The translations under genes were made by a program, and so were the position numbers. DNA of 49,904 bases from a virus. Shown one piece after another: positions 25,890-32,355 of the stretch; the first letter of the stretch is position 1, and every line of letters begins with the position of its first letter. The notes under the pieces were generated by a model. The model saw nothing but the letters and a program-made list of their open reading frames with translations, was not told the DNA's origin and searched no databases. The stretch is taken from positions 1-49,904 of the IMG/VR virus record IMGVR_UViG_3300046674_000267. One strand, 5' to 3'.

Positions 25890-26374
25890 TCGCAGCGCTT
25901 GCTTTGCACTGGCGCGCGGCGCTCGTCGCGCTCGTTGCTGCCGCGCTCTGTGCGCTCGGCTGGCATCTCGGCGCGGCGCACGTCTCCGCGCAATGGTCCG
26001 CTGAAAAGGTCGCGACCGCCGCCGCCGTCGCGAAGGTTGCGGCGCAACAAGGCGCCGTCACGACGCAGGTTGAAACGAAGGTCGTCACCCGGTTACAGGT
26101 GGTTCACGACCAAGGCAAAACCATCACGAAACAGGTCATCAAATATGTTCCGCTTTCTGCTCCCGATTTGCCTTATGGTTTCCGCCTGCTCCACGACGCC
26201 GCCGCCGCAGGTGTGCCACTTCCCGACACCGCCGGCAAGCTTGACGGCCCCGCCGTACCTGCCGCAACCGTTGCCGCAACCGTCTCCGACAACTACGCCG
26301 GGTGTCGCGCCAATGCCGAAGTGATCAGGGGCTGGCAAGAATGGGCCGACGAGCAAGCGGCGGCGTCAAAGTAG
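25886..26374 (+). CDS. Inner-membrane spanin subunit (Rz-like)
   Basis: The 162-residue product has an N-terminal signal anchor (ALVALVAAALCALGWHLGAA) and a long helical periplasmic part with KVVTRLQVVHDQGKTITKQV and a C-terminal NAEVIRGWQEWADEQ. A lipoprotein gene is nested inside in the +1 frame, the classic Rz/Rz1 arrangement. It completes outer-membrane disruption. It lies 3.9 kb from the endolysin. Confidence 0.85.
   Translation: MIAALALHWRAALVALVAAALCALGWHLGAAHVSAQWSAEKVATAAAVAKVAAQQGAVTTQVETKVVTRLQVVHDQGKTITKQVIKYVPLSAPDLPYGFRLLHDAAAAGVPLPDTAGKLDGPAVPAATVAATVSDNYAGCRANAEVIRGWQEWADEQAAASK
26145..26324 (+). CDS. Outer-membrane spanin lipoprotein (Rz1-like), nested
   Basis: ATG 26145 gives 59 residues wholly inside Rz in another frame. 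The N-terminal signal has a lipobox (LMVSAC, Cys at residue 15). The mature part is very Pro-rich (TPPASLTAPPYLPQPLPQP), as in Rz1. It should pair with Rz across the periplasm. Confidence 0.85.
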   Translation: MFRFLLPICLMVSACSTTPPPQVCHFPTPPASLTAPPYLPQPLPQPSPTTTPGVAPMPK

Positions 26375-26376
26375 GA

Positions 26377-26682
26377 TCAGTTCGCACCGAGTTCTTTTAG
26401 GCACTCGGCGGCGAACTTCTCGCCGGCCCGGTCGAAAAATGCTTGAATCGACCGGATGCCGCCTTTGTTCTCTCTGATCCAATCTATCTTCAGGCGCAAC
26501 TCCGGCTTGATCGACAGGTTGTATTTTTTCTCCCCTTCTGCGTCGATTATCTCGGGATTTTCCCAAGGGTAGCGGGCGTTTTTTGTCGCCTCGGCGCGCG
26601 CTTGCGCCTTTAGCCGCTTGATTTCGGCGAGCGCTTCGATAAGTTGACTTTCCGCCGTTGTTGTTGTGTTCGCGACCTTCAT
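26377..26682 (-). CDS. Ribbon-helix-helix-like DNA-binding protein
   Basis: I chose ATG 26682; upstream in-frame codons would run through the control region. The 101-residue product has an N-terminal coiled coil (AESQLIEALAEIKRLKAQAR) and a C-terminal KKYNLSIKPELRLKIDWIRE...IQAFFDRA segment that fits an RHH fold. It is divergent from parA and convergent with Rz. It may regulate the partition operon, be an incompatibility or antitoxin-like factor, or be unrelated to partition. Confidence 0.6.
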   Translation of the reverse strand: MKVANTTTTAESQLIEALAEIKRLKAQARAEATKNARYPWENPEIIDAEGEKKYNLSIKPELRLKIDWIRENKGGIRSIQAFFDRAGEKFAAECLKELGAN

Positions 26683-26712
26683 TGCTGCCTCATGACTGTT
26701 GGGAGAGGTTGC

Positions 26713-26741
26713 ATAGTACAAACTTGCGCAACTATCCGCAA
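26713..26741 (-). promoter_or_regulatory. Leftward promoter with palindromic operator
   Basis: Minus strand: TTGCGG, 17 bp, TACTAT. The spacer contains a TTGCGCAA palindrome flanked by inverted ATAGT/ACTAT, which suggests repression, perhaps autoregulation by the 26377-26682 product. Confidence 0.65.
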
Positions 26742-26775
26742 GGGAGCGCCGCACACTGTGGCGCGACGGACACAG

Positions 26776-26835
26776 GCGTATTGACGTATGGGCGTATGGA
26801 TGGCCCGCCATACGTCCATACGCCTTCGCGTATCG
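26776..26835. promoter_or_regulatory. Array of six 8-bp boxes: centromere/operator (parS-like) candidate
   Basis: Boxes of consensus RCGTATGG: GCGTATTG (26776), ACGTATGG (26784), GCGTATGG (26792) in direct order with exact 8-bp phase; an 8-bp gap; then inverted CCATACGT (26808) and CCATACGC (26816); then GCGTATCG (26828). Eight-bp spacing is what dimeric RHH proteins such as MetJ and ParG use. It lies just upstream of parA, so it may serve as both operator and centromere. Confidence 0.72.
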
Positions 26836-26891
26836 CTTGAAGTTCGTGCGCCTCTCCGTTACCCTTCCGGGAAACACAACCGGGAGAGCGC

Positions 26892-27542
26892 ATGACCATC
26901 ATCGCAGTCGTGATGCAGAAGGGCGGGGTAGGCAAGACTACGGTCGCAACCAATGTCGCCGGTACGCTCGCCATGCAGGGCGGCGCCGTGCGCCTGTACG
27001 ATGCCAACCCGTATCAAAGCAGCGCGTACCAATGGGGGCAAGTGCGCCTCGATGCAGGCGTGCCGCAGAACCTGAGCGTCGTGCGCGCCGAGCGTAATTA
27101 CGGGCACGCGGTCATTGCAGACGCGCCGAATTTTGATCACATCGTCATCGACTGCCCGCCGAGCCTCGGCACTGAAAGCGAAGTCGCTGCGGCGGTCGCT
27201 GAAATCATCCTGATCCCGCTTGCGATCGGGCAATTCGACGCATGGAGTCTCGCGCAGACGGGGCAACTGATTCGCAGACGGAAAGCGCTGCCGACGCCAG
27301 TGCGCGTGATCGCGTTTGTGAACTCCGTTCCACATTACATCAAAGCGGAACTTGAGGAATCGATTGATCTGATCAAAGATATGAGCGAAGAATTCGAGTT
27401 AGGGCCAACCCTTATCGATCGCGCCGCATATCGAAGGGCGGCAAAACTCGGGCTTTCGGTGATGGAATTGCCGCCTGACTATCGCGATGGCAAGGCGATC
27501 GACGAATTCTGCACACTGATGGCGGGGGTGTTCAATGGCTAA
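26892..27542 (+). CDS. parA: ParA-family partition ATPase (short, type Ib-like)
   Basis: The 216-residue product has a deviant Walker A KGGVGKTT (residues 10-17, with signature Lys10 and catalytic Lys15), a Walker A' region (LYDANPYQS) and Walker B HIVIDCPPS. It lacks the N-terminal HTH domain of type Ia ParA. GGGAGAG precedes ATG 26892. It should move plasmid copies over the nucleoid using the DNA-binding partner encoded next, with which it overlaps by 8 bp. Its presence implies the prophage is a segregating plasmid. Confidence 0.9.
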   Translation: MTIIAVVMQKGGVGKTTVATNVAGTLAMQGGAVRLYDANPYQSSAYQWGQVRLDAGVPQNLSVVRAERNYGHAVIADAPNFDHIVIDCPPSLGTESEVAAAVAEIILIPLAIGQFDAWSLAQTGQLIRRRKALPTPVRVIAFVNSVPHYIKAELEESIDLIKDMSEEFELGPTLIDRAAYRRAAKLGLSVMELPPDYRDGKAIDEFCTLMAGVFNG

Positions 27543-27804
27543 TCCTCCGCTCAATCGCAGCATGGTCGACGCCTTTGTCAGTGCGCCGCCAGAAGCCGCG
27601 CCGAAGCCCGCGCCCGTTGCACCGCGCGCCGAGCGGCCGGGGTTCAAAGAGCGCGAGGCGATGCAGAAAATGACGGTCAACATGCCGAAAGACTTGTACG
27701 AGGAATTGCGCGTGCATATGAAACTGACCGATATGCCGATGTCGGTCGTCCTAGTCGAAGGCGCGCGCCGTGAGCTTGCGCGGCTTCGAAAGCAGGAAGG
27801 CTAA
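27535..27804 (+). CDS. Centromere-binding partner of ParA (RHH, ParG-like)
   Basis: The 89-residue product has a flexible Pro/Ala-rich N-terminus and a C-terminal RHH (KMTVNMPKDLYEELRVHMKL, then MSVVLVEGARREL). Type Ib systems pair a short ParA with exactly this kind of small protein: the mobile tail stimulates the ATPase and the RHH binds the centromere. The 8-bp box array upstream of parA is the likely target. Confidence 0.78.
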   Translation: MANPPLNRSMVDAFVSAPPEAAPKPAPVAPRAERPGFKEREAMQKMTVNMPKDLYEELRVHMKLTDMPMSVVLVEGARRELARLRKQEG

Positions 27805-28174
27805 GGGCGTCGACCATCCCGCGTCCCTATGCACGGCAGGGCACAAGCCCCTTCGGGCTTGCACCCATCCCGCGCACAGGGAACCCTCGCGGCCGTCGCC
27901 TACGGCCTGACGCGCTTCGCTTGCCTCATTGAGAAAGAGAATCAACGTCAACCCAAGCGGCATAAGACCTAGATCAAGAGCAAATGCCCGCAGAGCCGCG
28001 CCAGCACTAGGCGTTGCGTCTCATTTTTGAGGCGCGAAGTGATCAAAATTGATTCTTTTTGTGCTCACCGCAATTAGCACTTCGGGAGCCAATTTTGGCG
28101 CTGATTGTGACAACAATCTTGCGCACATGGCATCGCTTGTTTATTCTCCACGAAGTGCTCACGGAGAATCGACA
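27805..28174. other. Gene-free 370 bp: candidate plasmid replication origin
   Basis: No gene seen. Contents: hairpin CAAGCCC-CTTC-GGGCTTG (27844-27861, no T run); hairpin GGCCGT-CGCCT-ACGGCC (27891-27907); an AT-richer stretch around 28020-28075 with GCGTCTCA/TGAGGCGC and ATCAA/TTGAT inverted repeats; GTGCT...AGCAC (28061-28080); and two copies of GTGCTCACSG (28061 and about 28156), the second just before the RepL-like start. No TTATCCACA DnaA box was found. Origin function is inferred from position. Confidence 0.45.
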
Positions 28175-28645
28175 ATGACAACCAAGTTCCACGGAATGCG
28201 CAGGATATGCGACGTCGACACAGGCGACATCATGAATGTCCAGGTGGTCGACAAGAGCGTCGGCGATCGAGGCTTCAAAAAGATTTGGATGGCGCAAATC
28301 CTCGATCTGGTCGACGAGGTAGGCAACGCAAAGATGAAGGTGCTCGCCTGGCTGATTGACGAGGCGGACAGCAAGAACCAAGTGCTCGCGACGCTCACCG
28401 AGATTGCAGAGGCGACCGACACGAGCCGCGCAACGGTTCAGCGCCTGATGTCCGTGCTGAAGAAAGCAAACGTGATCGCGGAAACGCGCCGCTCGCTCTG
28501 GCGCCTGAATCCCGACGTCGTGTTCGCCGGCAGTCACGACAAGCGAATGTCGGTGCTGATCCGCTACAACAACGAGAAGCAAAAAGACCTGTTCGACGAG
28601 GCGCCGGAACCTGTAGATGCTCCGGTGCTGCGTCGCGTCGCGTAG
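28175..28645 (+). CDS. repL: RepL-like plasmid replication initiator
   Basis: ATG 28175 follows GGAG by 8 bases; 156 residues. It has KKIWMAQILDLVDEVGNAKM, a winged-helix HTH (LTEIAEATDTSRATVQRLMS, residues 74-93), then LWRLNPDVVFAGSHDKRMSV, which matches the RepL family order (HTH, then NP-x-hydrophobic-F-x-G and a final strand). RepL proteins initiate replication of small plasmids. With ParA it makes a self-sufficient maintenance block. A HTH transcription regulator is the alternative reading. Confidence 0.78.
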   Translation: MTTKFHGMRRICDVDTGDIMNVQVVDKSVGDRGFKKIWMAQILDLVDEVGNAKMKVLAWLIDEADSKNQVLATLTEIAEATDTSRATVQRLMSVLKKANVIAETRRSLWRLNPDVVFAGSHDKRMSVLIRYNNEKQKDLFDEAPEPVDAPVLRRVA

Positions 28646-28667
28646 GGCACGCTCGCGTTTTAGTCGT

Positions 28668-28695
28668 TTGGTACCTTCATCGATAAAGGTACCAA
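28668..28695. repeat. Perfect inverted repeat, 10-bp arms
   Basis: TTGGTACCTT, 8-bp loop CATCGATA, AAGGTACCAA. It has no T tract. It lies between the convergent repL and HD genes. Confidence 0.8.
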
Positions 28696-28710
28696 GCGGG
28701 CAAGCAAGCT

Positions 28711-28738
28711 TTCACTGCTAATCCCTATTAGCAGTGAA
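28711..28738. repeat. Perfect inverted repeat, 12-bp arms
   Basis: TTCACTGCTAAT, loop CCCT, ATTAGCAGTGAA. It lies 15 bp after the first inverted repeat. It may terminate transcription from either side, or be a site for resolution or replication control. Confidence 0.8.
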
Positions 28739-28793
28739 GGATTTAATGCCCGAAATCCCGCTTTGCATGATCGCGCCGCGGGTTCTGGTGCTG

Positions 28794-29282
28794 TTATGCC
28801 GCCGTTTGTTCGCGCGCGAGCGCCAGCAGTCGCGGATCGGCCTTCGTCATCACGTCGAGCAGCAGGCGCTTTTCTTCGAGATACGTCACCGCGAATTTCG
28901 GATCGTGCTTCACGATGCTCGATGTGTTGCTGATCAGGTCGGCGCACTTGATCGTTTGAATCCATGCCGGCGCCGCCGCAAGCCGCGCGCGCGCCGCTGC
29001 CTTGCGCTCGGCTCGGTTGCCCGTTTCAAGGTCGGAAAGTTTCAGCACGCCCGCGGCAACGATTTCGCCAAACTCCCGAAAAAGCACTTCGGTCGATACG
29101 CCCTGATCCTCGATGCAGTCGTGAAGCCATGCGACGGCGATCGCGATTTCGCTGATCAATACCGTTGTCGCGATGCCGGCGACTTCGCCCAGGTGATCAG
29201 CGTAGGGGTTGCCGGTGTACTTGCGAACCTGCGTCTTGTGCGCTTCGCGCGCGAAAACCATTGCTTTGAATGCGATGCTCAT
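28794..29282 (-). CDS. HD-domain hydrolase, MESH1/SpoT-like
   Basis: The 162-residue product has the (p)ppGpp-hydrolase HD layout: [20 protein letters not shown] (His15, His30), AWLHDCIED (His54-Asp55, Glu58-Asp59), and KCADLISN (Asp near 114). It has no synthetase domain, like animal MESH1 and small bacterial hydrolases. It would lower alarmone or another nucleotide. It overlaps the DfrB-like gene by 4 bp, so the two are co-translated. Confidence 0.82.
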   Translation of the reverse strand: MSIAFKAMVFAREAHKTQVRKYTGNPYADHLGEVAGIATTVLISEIAIAVAWLHDCIEDQGVSTEVLFREFGEIVAAGVLKLSDLETGNRAERKAAARARLAAAPAWIQTIKCADLISNTSSIVKHDPKFAVTYLEEKRLLLDVMTKADPRLLALAREQTAA

Positions 29283-29470
29283 GTTGCCTCCGGTTGCAGT
29301 TCAAGCGCCGACTCCGGGTAAATCTGAACGCTGCCGTGCTCGGTCGAACTCTCGACCGCATAGCCGATCGGCGTGAGGTTCGTCGAGTAGAAGCCGACAA
29401 CGCGGCCATGCCATTGCGAGCCGCGCGTCTTGCGCACCAAGTCGCCGAGTTTGAATTTGTCGCCTGTCAT
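29279..29470 (-). CDS. R67-type (DfrB-like) dihydrofolate reductase
   Basis: The 63-residue protein aligns without gaps to the SH3-like core of type II plasmid DHFR. Using an offset of 18, it keeps Lys32 (here K14), Trp38 (W20), Ser65 (S47), Gln67 (Q49), Ile68 (I50) and Tyr69 (Y51), including the TNLTPxGYAVES and GSVQIYP blocks. Four such chains make one active pore in R67. The family confers trimethoprim resistance on plasmids; here it may support thymidylate synthesis during phage replication. The shorter, different N-terminus is the disordered part in R67. Activity is inferred. AGGAG is 5 bases upstream. Confidence 0.88.
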   Translation of the reverse strand: MTGDKFKLGDLVRKTRGSQWHGRVVGFYSTNLTPIGYAVESSTEHGSVQIYPESALELQPEAT

Positions 29471-30246
29471 GCTTTCTCCTGTTGATTAATGAATGTGGTT
29501 AGGTTGGTCTTGGTCGGCCAAGGCAATGAGCCATGCACCCGCTTCAGCGCTTCGCTCGATGATTCGCAAATGAACAGATTTTCGGGGCGATCGTCCGCTT
29601 TATTGTTGTTGATGCGCAGCACGACCTCACATCGCTTCAGGTCACGCCCAATCGCCGCGCCCGCCACGAGCCGATGACTTCCGACATACTTGCCAACATA
29701 GCCGGGGCGCTCGTGCCTCTCGAATTTGTGCCCGGCTGAATCGGAGACATATTCCCCGCCCTTCCAATTTGGGCTGCGCGACTCACGGTAAAAAGCGGTT
29801 GAGCATTCTTGTGAGCAGCACGGCTTTTCGCTGCGCTGCCTTTGAGTCGACAGGTTGAGATAGAACATGCGCCCGCAGCAGGTGCAAGCCATCTCTTCGC
29901 CGCGCTTCAATCCTTCAGCGGCGCAGTTTTTGGAGCAGTATTTTTGATGCTCGTCCGCGTGCCCGGATTTTTTCGCCAGGAATACCGACCCGCAGGATTG
30001 GCACTCTCGATGCTCGGGACGGATGCACTCGCCCAGGAAGCATTCGCGCGAACAGAATTTCGGCCATACGCCATGATCTTGCGACGCGACAAAAGCGGCA
30101 TCGCAATGTTCACATTTCAGTTCGCGGCGCTCGACTTTCTTGTGCTCGATTCGGCAGGCGTTCGAGCAAAAGCAGGAAGCCTTCGCGCGCGAAGGCGATA
30201 CCCGATATAGCTTGTCGCAATGTGTGCAGGTCTTTGAGACTGGCAT
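29467..30246 (-). CDS. HNH-type protein with four N-terminal zinc ribbons
   Basis: The 259-residue product begins with four successive Cys4 units (CTHC...CSNAC, CEHC...CSREC, CQSC...CSKNC, CTCC...CSQEC), then NWKGG and an HNH_3-like core ([20 protein letters not shown], then [13 protein letters not shown]). Canonical members have HHIN where this has LRIN, so a catalytic His may be lost. It sits within the leftward operon. Homing endonuclease, or a binding protein derived from one. Confidence 0.75.
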   Translation of the reverse strand: MPVSKTCTHCDKLYRVSPSRAKASCFCSNACRIEHKKVERRELKCEHCDAAFVASQDHGVWPKFCSRECFLGECIRPEHRECQSCGSVFLAKKSGHADEHQKYCSKNCAAEGLKRGEEMACTCCGRMFYLNLSTQRQRSEKPCCSQECSTAFYRESRSPNWKGGEYVSDSAGHKFERHERPGYVGKYVGSHRLVAGAAIGRDLKRCEVVLRINNNKADDRPENLFICESSSEALKRVHGSLPWPTKTNLTTFINQQEKA

Positions 30247-30248
30247 GA

Positions 30249-30320
30249 TTACCGATGCGCCCCGCGGTTAAAGAGCAGGACTAGCGCGAGCGCTGCGGCA
30301 TATCCGAGCGCGTACATCAT
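30249..30320 (-). CDS. Membrane micropeptide (23 aa)
   Basis: ATG 30320 overlaps the preceding stop (ATGATG), and the stop TAA lies 2 bases before the next ATG. The product is one hydrophobic helix (MMYALGYAAALALVLLFNRG). Support is coupling and composition only. Confidence 0.42.
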   Translation of the reverse strand: MMYALGYAAALALVLLFNRGAHR

Positions 30321-30718
30321 CGCAAGCCCCGGATCACTTCGGCGCGCTGCTGAAAACTCTCGCGCTGGCGCCCCGATAGAACGTTGCCCTGATACTCGCG
30401 CGCGACGTAACCCGGCCCTCGTGTTGCCTCCGCTGCGCCCCGCATGCGCTGCAACTGCGACTCGTATCCGGTGAGGTTTCCCCAATCGGCTGACGGGCAG
30501 ATTTGCGGCTCTGCGCTCGTCTGCGCGCTTTTCTGCGCGAACTTCACATAAGAGAATTGGTTGCCGTTCCAGACTTCGCCGCGCTGCGTCAGCATCACGA
30601 GCGCGTCGTTCACGAGCTTGCGGTCGACGTCGGGAAAGGCGCTGTAAAACGAGGCGCGCGGGTATGCGGCGCCCTCTTCCATGAAATCTAAAATCTGTTG
30701 CGCGCTGATCGACTTCAT
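30317..30718 (-). CDS. Winged-helix-like hypothetical protein (133 aa)
   Basis: The N-terminal 60 residues (SAQQILDFMEEGAAYPRASF, then RKLVNDALVMLTQRGEVW) fit a small winged helix, followed by a long polar tail with GNLTGYESQLQRMRG. It lies between the Ref-like gene and the zinc-ribbon gene with 4-bp overlaps. Possibly a local regulator. Confidence 0.62.
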   Translation of the reverse strand: MKSISAQQILDFMEEGAAYPRASFYSAFPDVDRKLVNDALVMLTQRGEVWNGNQFSYVKFAQKSAQTSAEPQICPSADWGNLTGYESQLQRMRGAAEATRGPGYVAREYQGNVLSGRQRESFQQRAEVIRGLR

Positions 30719-31050
30719 TGATAAACCCTCTCGTGTTCTGGAACGTGCCTTTCGAGCGCGCGCTGCGTTTCTTCGACTAGATCGTGCTCACTGAAGCCGT
30801 AAAACTCTTCGTAGGCTTCGGCGTTATTGATGCCGTGAATCCCTTCGTGCGGGTCGACGTGATGATGGAGACAGACGCCGATCGTTCTATAGTTCGATGA
30901 CTTGCCCCAACCGCCGCGCCCGAATGCCTGGTGATGAACGATCGCCTGCATGTTCTCGACGTCGTAACCGAGCCGGTTACAGACAGCGCAACCGCGCGCC
31001 GCGACGAAGCCCATGTACCGCCTTTCCGCTGCTGGTGTCGCCTTGCTCAA
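30715..31050 (-). CDS. HNH nuclease, P1 Ref-like
   Basis: TTG 31050 was chosen because the diverged paralogue at 48184-48477 also extends before the YMG core. The 111-residue product has CAVCNRLG, VHHQAFGRGG, GVCLHHHVDPHEGIHG: the Cys/His arrangement of Ref-type recombination nucleases (RecA-directed in P1). It belongs to the recombination block with NinB and the VRR-NUC gene. Confidence 0.65.
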   Translation of the reverse strand: MSKATPAAERRYMGFVAARGCAVCNRLGYDVENMQAIVHHQAFGRGGWGKSSNYRTIGVCLHHHVDPHEGIHGINNAEAYEEFYGFSEHDLVEETQRALERHVPEHERVYQ

Positions 31051-31072
31051 TCTGCTATCCCGATGTGATTAA

Positions 31073-31765
31073 TCATACCAGTTCGAATTGCTCAAAGGTA
31101 GTATTTGCGGGCAAATTTTTTCGAAGATGCGGGGCGTTTGCGAGGTAGACCGCTTTCGCAAAACCGCGCGGCGTCGCGCTTCGAAAGTTCGCGCGCTCCG
31201 GGCCGGGTGCCGCCTTGTGAATGCGGTCATCCGGCTTGCCGAGCGTCGCATCGCGCGCCGGCTCCGGCATGACGAAGCCGCCACCAACGCGCAGGCAGGT
31301 CAGTTTCGTGTAGTTGTCGTCCGCGCAATGCGCCGTGTAGTCGCTCGGGTGGAACGTGTGATCGGGCTTGCCGAAAACGCCCGACAGCACGCTCACCGGG
31401 TTTTCCCAAAACCAAGGCGCGCCCGATAGCTCGCCGATCGTGCGGCACTGCTCCGCGACCGCTGCGGCCTTCGCCTGAAACATCGGGTCGGCCTTGCGCT
31501 TTGTCTCGAACCATCGCGCCCCGCTCACCGCGACGTCGGTGCATGGCGGGAAGCCGGCGACGAATACAACGTTCTCGCTGCGGATTATTTGAGACAGTCG
31601 CGGCATCGCGTCGACGATCGTTCCAGCAATGCGCTCTACAAGCCCGTCCGCGCCGCTGGCGCTGTGCTGCGGGTCGACCATGACGACGCGGTATCCGCCC
31701 TCGATCCAGTGTTCCGCCATATTCAGCGTAAGGTTGCACAGCAGAATCACGGTTCCTTTGCTCAC
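31073..31765 (-). CDS. Cytosine-C5 methyltransferase-like protein
   Basis: GTG 31765 has AAGGAGAG 7 bases upstream; 230 residues. It has FVAGFPPCTDVAVSGARWF (motif IV, catalytic Cys), WFWENPVSVLSG (motif VI, Glu), and an N-terminal CNLTLNMAEHWIEGGYRVVM in place of the usual motif I. It is short and lacks a clear target-recognition domain. It may modify phage DNA against restriction, or modify a nucleotide base in another way. No partner endonuclease is seen. Confidence 0.68.
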   Translation of the reverse strand: MSKGTVILLCNLTLNMAEHWIEGGYRVVMVDPQHSASGADGLVERIAGTIVDAMPRLSQIIRSENVVFVAGFPPCTDVAVSGARWFETKRKADPMFQAKAAAVAEQCRTIGELSGAPWFWENPVSVLSGVFGKPDHTFHPSDYTAHCADDNYTKLTCLRVGGGFVMPEPARDATLGKPDDRIHKAAPGPERANFRSATPRGFAKAVYLANAPHLRKNLPANTTFEQFELV

Positions 31766-31790
31766 GTCGCACTCTCCTTTTCCATCCCGC

Positions 31791-31823
31791 AATACTACCT
31801 GAAAATCTCTCTAAGGTAGTATT
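31791..31823. promoter_or_regulatory. Inverted repeat AATACTACC/GGTAGTATT
   Basis: Nine-bp perfect arms separated by 15 bp lie in the gap between the HTH gene and the methyltransferase gene. The left arm read leftward supplies a TAGTAT -10, but the -35 is poor, so this may be an activator- or repressor-controlled promoter for the methyltransferase gene. Confidence 0.5.
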
Positions 31824-31836
31824 GAAGGGCGAAATT

Positions 31837-32355
31837 TTACGCGATTTGCGCGATCAGCGATGCGAACACGTTGCGCGGCTGTGCGGCGAGCAGTTCGCGC
31901 AATCGCTTGTTCACTTGCTCTCTCGCCGTTTTATGGCGTTCGAGTCGCTCGGCAGCTTCTTGTGCGTCGATCGCCGCTTCGTTCGTGTCGCTTTTAAGGG
32001 CTGCACGCATTGCGCGGCGTCTGTCGTTCCATGACTGGTCGGCTTTGGCGCTGCGACTGGCTGCGGCCTTCAGTTCCCGCCGCTCACGCTGATATTCCGC
32101 GTTGTAGCTCGGGGCCGGTTTCTCGACACTTACGCCCGCGCCGAACGTGTAAATTTTCGTCGGGCCGTGCGGTGTGCGAACCCATTCGCTGACGTGAATC
32201 ACGCCGTCGATGATCGCTTGCTGAATCGATTGCCGCGCCGTCGTGTCGGGAATTGCGAGCGCTTTCATGATGTCGTTTTTACTCGACGAGCCGACGATCT
32301 CAAGTTGACGGATTACGCGCTTGTAGGTTGCGCTGCGTTTCTGAACTTCACTCAT
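31837..32355 (-). CDS. Winged-helix replication/recombination-region protein
   Basis: ATG 32355 is 8 bases after AGGG; 172 residues. The N-terminal HTH (KNDIMKALAIPDTTARQSIQ) is followed by PHGPTKIYTFG and a long basic helical tail ending NVFASLIAQIA. The paralogue at 48474 has the same order and a similar ending (NPFAQLIRASA). It overlaps NinB by 8 bp. Confidence 0.7.
   Translation of the reverse strand: MSEVQKRSATYKRVIRQLEIVGSSSKNDIMKALAIPDTTARQSIQQAIIDGVIHVSEWVRTPHGPTKIYTFGAGVSVEKPAPSYNAEYQRERRELKAAASRSAKADQSWNDRRRAMRAALKSDTNEAAIDAQEAAERLERHKTAREQVNKRLRELLAAQPRNVFASLIAQIA

Noticed and set aside
25899-26144. N-terminal extension of the nested Rz1 frame
   Set aside because: The frame is open upstream but Arg-rich and lacks a signal peptide. 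The lipoprotein start at 26145 gives a proper lipobox.
28668-28738. Telomere-resolution site of an N15-like linear plasmid prophage
   Set aside because: The palindromes are short and no protelomerase gene is present, so linear-plasmid status is not supported.
28734-29321. Plus-strand 195-aa frame opposite the HD hydrolase
   Set aside because: Arg/Cys-rich shadow without ribosome site. The minus frame has a clear HD active site.
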